Of a stretch of 22,909 bases of DNA, positions 22,091-22,909 are shown piece after piece. The notes under the pieces were generated by a model. It was not told the DNA's origin. It ran no database searches and saw nothing but the letters and a program-made list of their open reading frames with translations. This DNA comes from Flavobacteriales bacterium UBA2040. GTDB taxonomy: Bacteria > Bacteroidota > Bacteroidia > Flavobacteriales_D > Crocinitomicaceae. Location: the NCBI GenBank assembly GCA_002332715.1, contig DDBE01000197.1:1-22909 (forward strand), written 5' to 3'. The translations under genes and the position numbers were made by a program. Position 1 is the stretch's first letter; each line of letters begins with the position of its first letter.

Positions 22091-22909
22091 TTATATGATG
22101 AGCATCGCGTCTCCATACGAGTAGAAACGATACTTTTCTTTTACTGCTTCTTTGTATGCTTTGTGCATCATTTCATGTCCTACAAAAGCCGAAACCATCA
22201 TCAACAAAGTTGAAAGCGGCGTATGGAAATTCGTAATCATGCAATTTGCAATACTGAATTCATAAGGAGGGAAGATGAATTTGTTTGTCCATCCAGTATA
22301 GGTATTTAATTCGCCATCTGTAGAAACCGCTGTTTCAATCGTTCGCATTACCGTAGTTCCTACAGCGCAAACACGTTTTTTATCTGCAATTCCTTTGTTG
22401 ACAATCTCCGTGCATTTCTTGTTGATGAAGGCTTGTTCAGAATCCATTTTGTGTTTCGTCAAATCCTCTACTTCTACAGCCCGGAAAGTTCCCAAACCAA
22501 TATGCAATGTAATTTCAGCGAAATTCACACCTTTCAATTCCAAACGTTTCATCAATTGACGAGAAAAATGCAATCCTGCAGTTGGCGCTGCAACAGCTCC
22601 TTCTTCTTTAGCGAAAATTGTTTGGTAACGCTCTTCATCTTCTGGTTCAACATTACGTTTGATATATTTTGGAAGTGGAGTCTCGCCTAATTCAGTGATT
22701 TTCATCTTGAATTCTTCGTACGTTCCGTCAAATAAGAAACGCAAGGTTCGCCCTCTTGAAGTGGTGTTGTCGATAACCTCTGCTACCAAAGAATCATCTT
22801 CACCGAAATACAATTTGTTCCCGATTCTAATTTTTCTAGCTGGGTCAACAAGCACGTCCCACAATAAACTTTCACGGTTCAATTCACGAAGCAAGAAAAC
22901 TTCGATTTT
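22091..22909 (-). CDS. queA: tRNA preQ1(34) ribosyltransferase-isomerase, N-terminus cut by window end
   Basis: About 272 codons of the C-terminal part of QueA are visible. The frame stays open to the last base (reading [14 protein letters not shown] from the edge), so the true start lies beyond the window and a TTG near 22894 is internal. The full protein is usually near 345 residues. Marks are [49 protein letters not shown] and a [13 protein letters not shown] segment followed by [17 protein letters not shown]. QueA moves the ribosyl part of S-adenosylmethionine to 7-aminomethyl-7-deazaguanine in tRNA, giving epoxyqueuosine. It is convergent with the GT2 gene, with a shared terminator between. 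Confidence 0.96.
   Translation of the reverse strand, partial: KIEVFLLRELNRESLLWDVLVDPARKIRIGNKLYFGEDDSLVAEVIDNTTSRGRTLRFLFDGTYEEFKMKITELGETPLPKYIKRNVEPEDEERYQTIFAKEEGAVAAPTAGLHFSRQLMKRLELKGVNFAEITLHIGLGTFRAVEVEDLTKHKMDSEQAFINKKCTEIVNKGIADKKRVCAVGTTVMRTIETAVSTDGELNTYTGWTNKFIFPPYEFSIANCMITNFHTPLSTLLMMVSAFVGHEMMHKAYKEAVKEKYRFYSYGDAMLII

Noticed and set aside
22892..22894. TTG as a start for queA
   Set aside because: The frame continues to the window edge with family-like sequence, so the gene is cut by the window and not short.

Overview
The window looks like a chromosomal segment of a Bacteroidota bacterium, most likely order Flavobacteriales (possibly near Fluviicola/Crocinitomicaceae, which is an inference). 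Four things point there. Operon starts are preceded by TAnnTTTG boxes, the Bacteroidota form of the -10 element. Several short lipoproteins end their signals in SC. The gene order flippase - dut - sugar nucleotidyltransferase - TPR lipoprotein - DUF4292 lipoprotein - EnvC resembles that of flavobacteria. The cytochrome oxidase accessory cluster has Bacteroidota-type subunits. No rRNA, tRNA, CRISPR, transposase, integrase or phage gene was seen, and no gene-free stretch exceeds about 270 bases. The DNA is AT-rich and tightly packed, with many 1-32 base overlaps.

Layout. 23-680 (minus): an uncharacterised pair, a zinc-ribbon membrane protein overlapping a four-helix membrane protein. 748-2507 (minus): a metallo-beta-lactamase-fold hydrolase and a GT4 glycosyltransferase. 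2635-3165 (plus): a lipoprotein ending in a hairpin terminator, then 3233-5281 (plus): polyphosphate kinase Ppk1. Ppk1 meets the envelope operon tail to tail, with the two stop codons overlapping. 5278-10550 (minus) reads dut, sugar nucleotidyltransferase, TPR lipoprotein, DUF4292 lipoprotein, EnvC-like amidase activator. 10650-12883 (minus): an enoyl-CoA hydratase overlapping a flippase. 13003-15045 (plus): a large GT-C-type membrane glycosyltransferase starting at TTG, abutting hemJ. 15046-15579 (minus): HemJ. 15850-21081 (minus): a seven-gene cytochrome oxidase accessory operon of ctaB, two subunit III paralogues, subunit IV, a SCO-like protein without the copper histidine, a canonical SCO lipoprotein and DUF420. 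21216-21935 (plus): a GT2 glycosyltransferase. 22091 to the window end (minus): the C-terminal part of queA.

How the genes fit together. The right half is respiratory: HemJ makes protoporphyrin IX, CtaB farnesylates heme for heme a, SCO and DUF420/CtaM-like proteins mature the oxidase, and the two subunit III-like proteins and subunit IV are structural. Subunits I and II and heme a synthase are not here and must lie elsewhere. The left and middle parts serve the cell envelope: glycosyltransferases of three types, a flippase, a nucleotide-sugar enzyme and a peptidoglycan-hydrolase activator with two lipoproteins.

I found no clear new defence or mobile system. The points most worth a second look are the large extra domains at the same loop of both subunit III paralogues, the paired SCO proteins of which one lacks the copper histidine, the short-leader TAnnTTTG promoter pattern, degenerate heptamer and decamer repeats between genes, and the uncharacterised zinc-ribbon/membrane pair.
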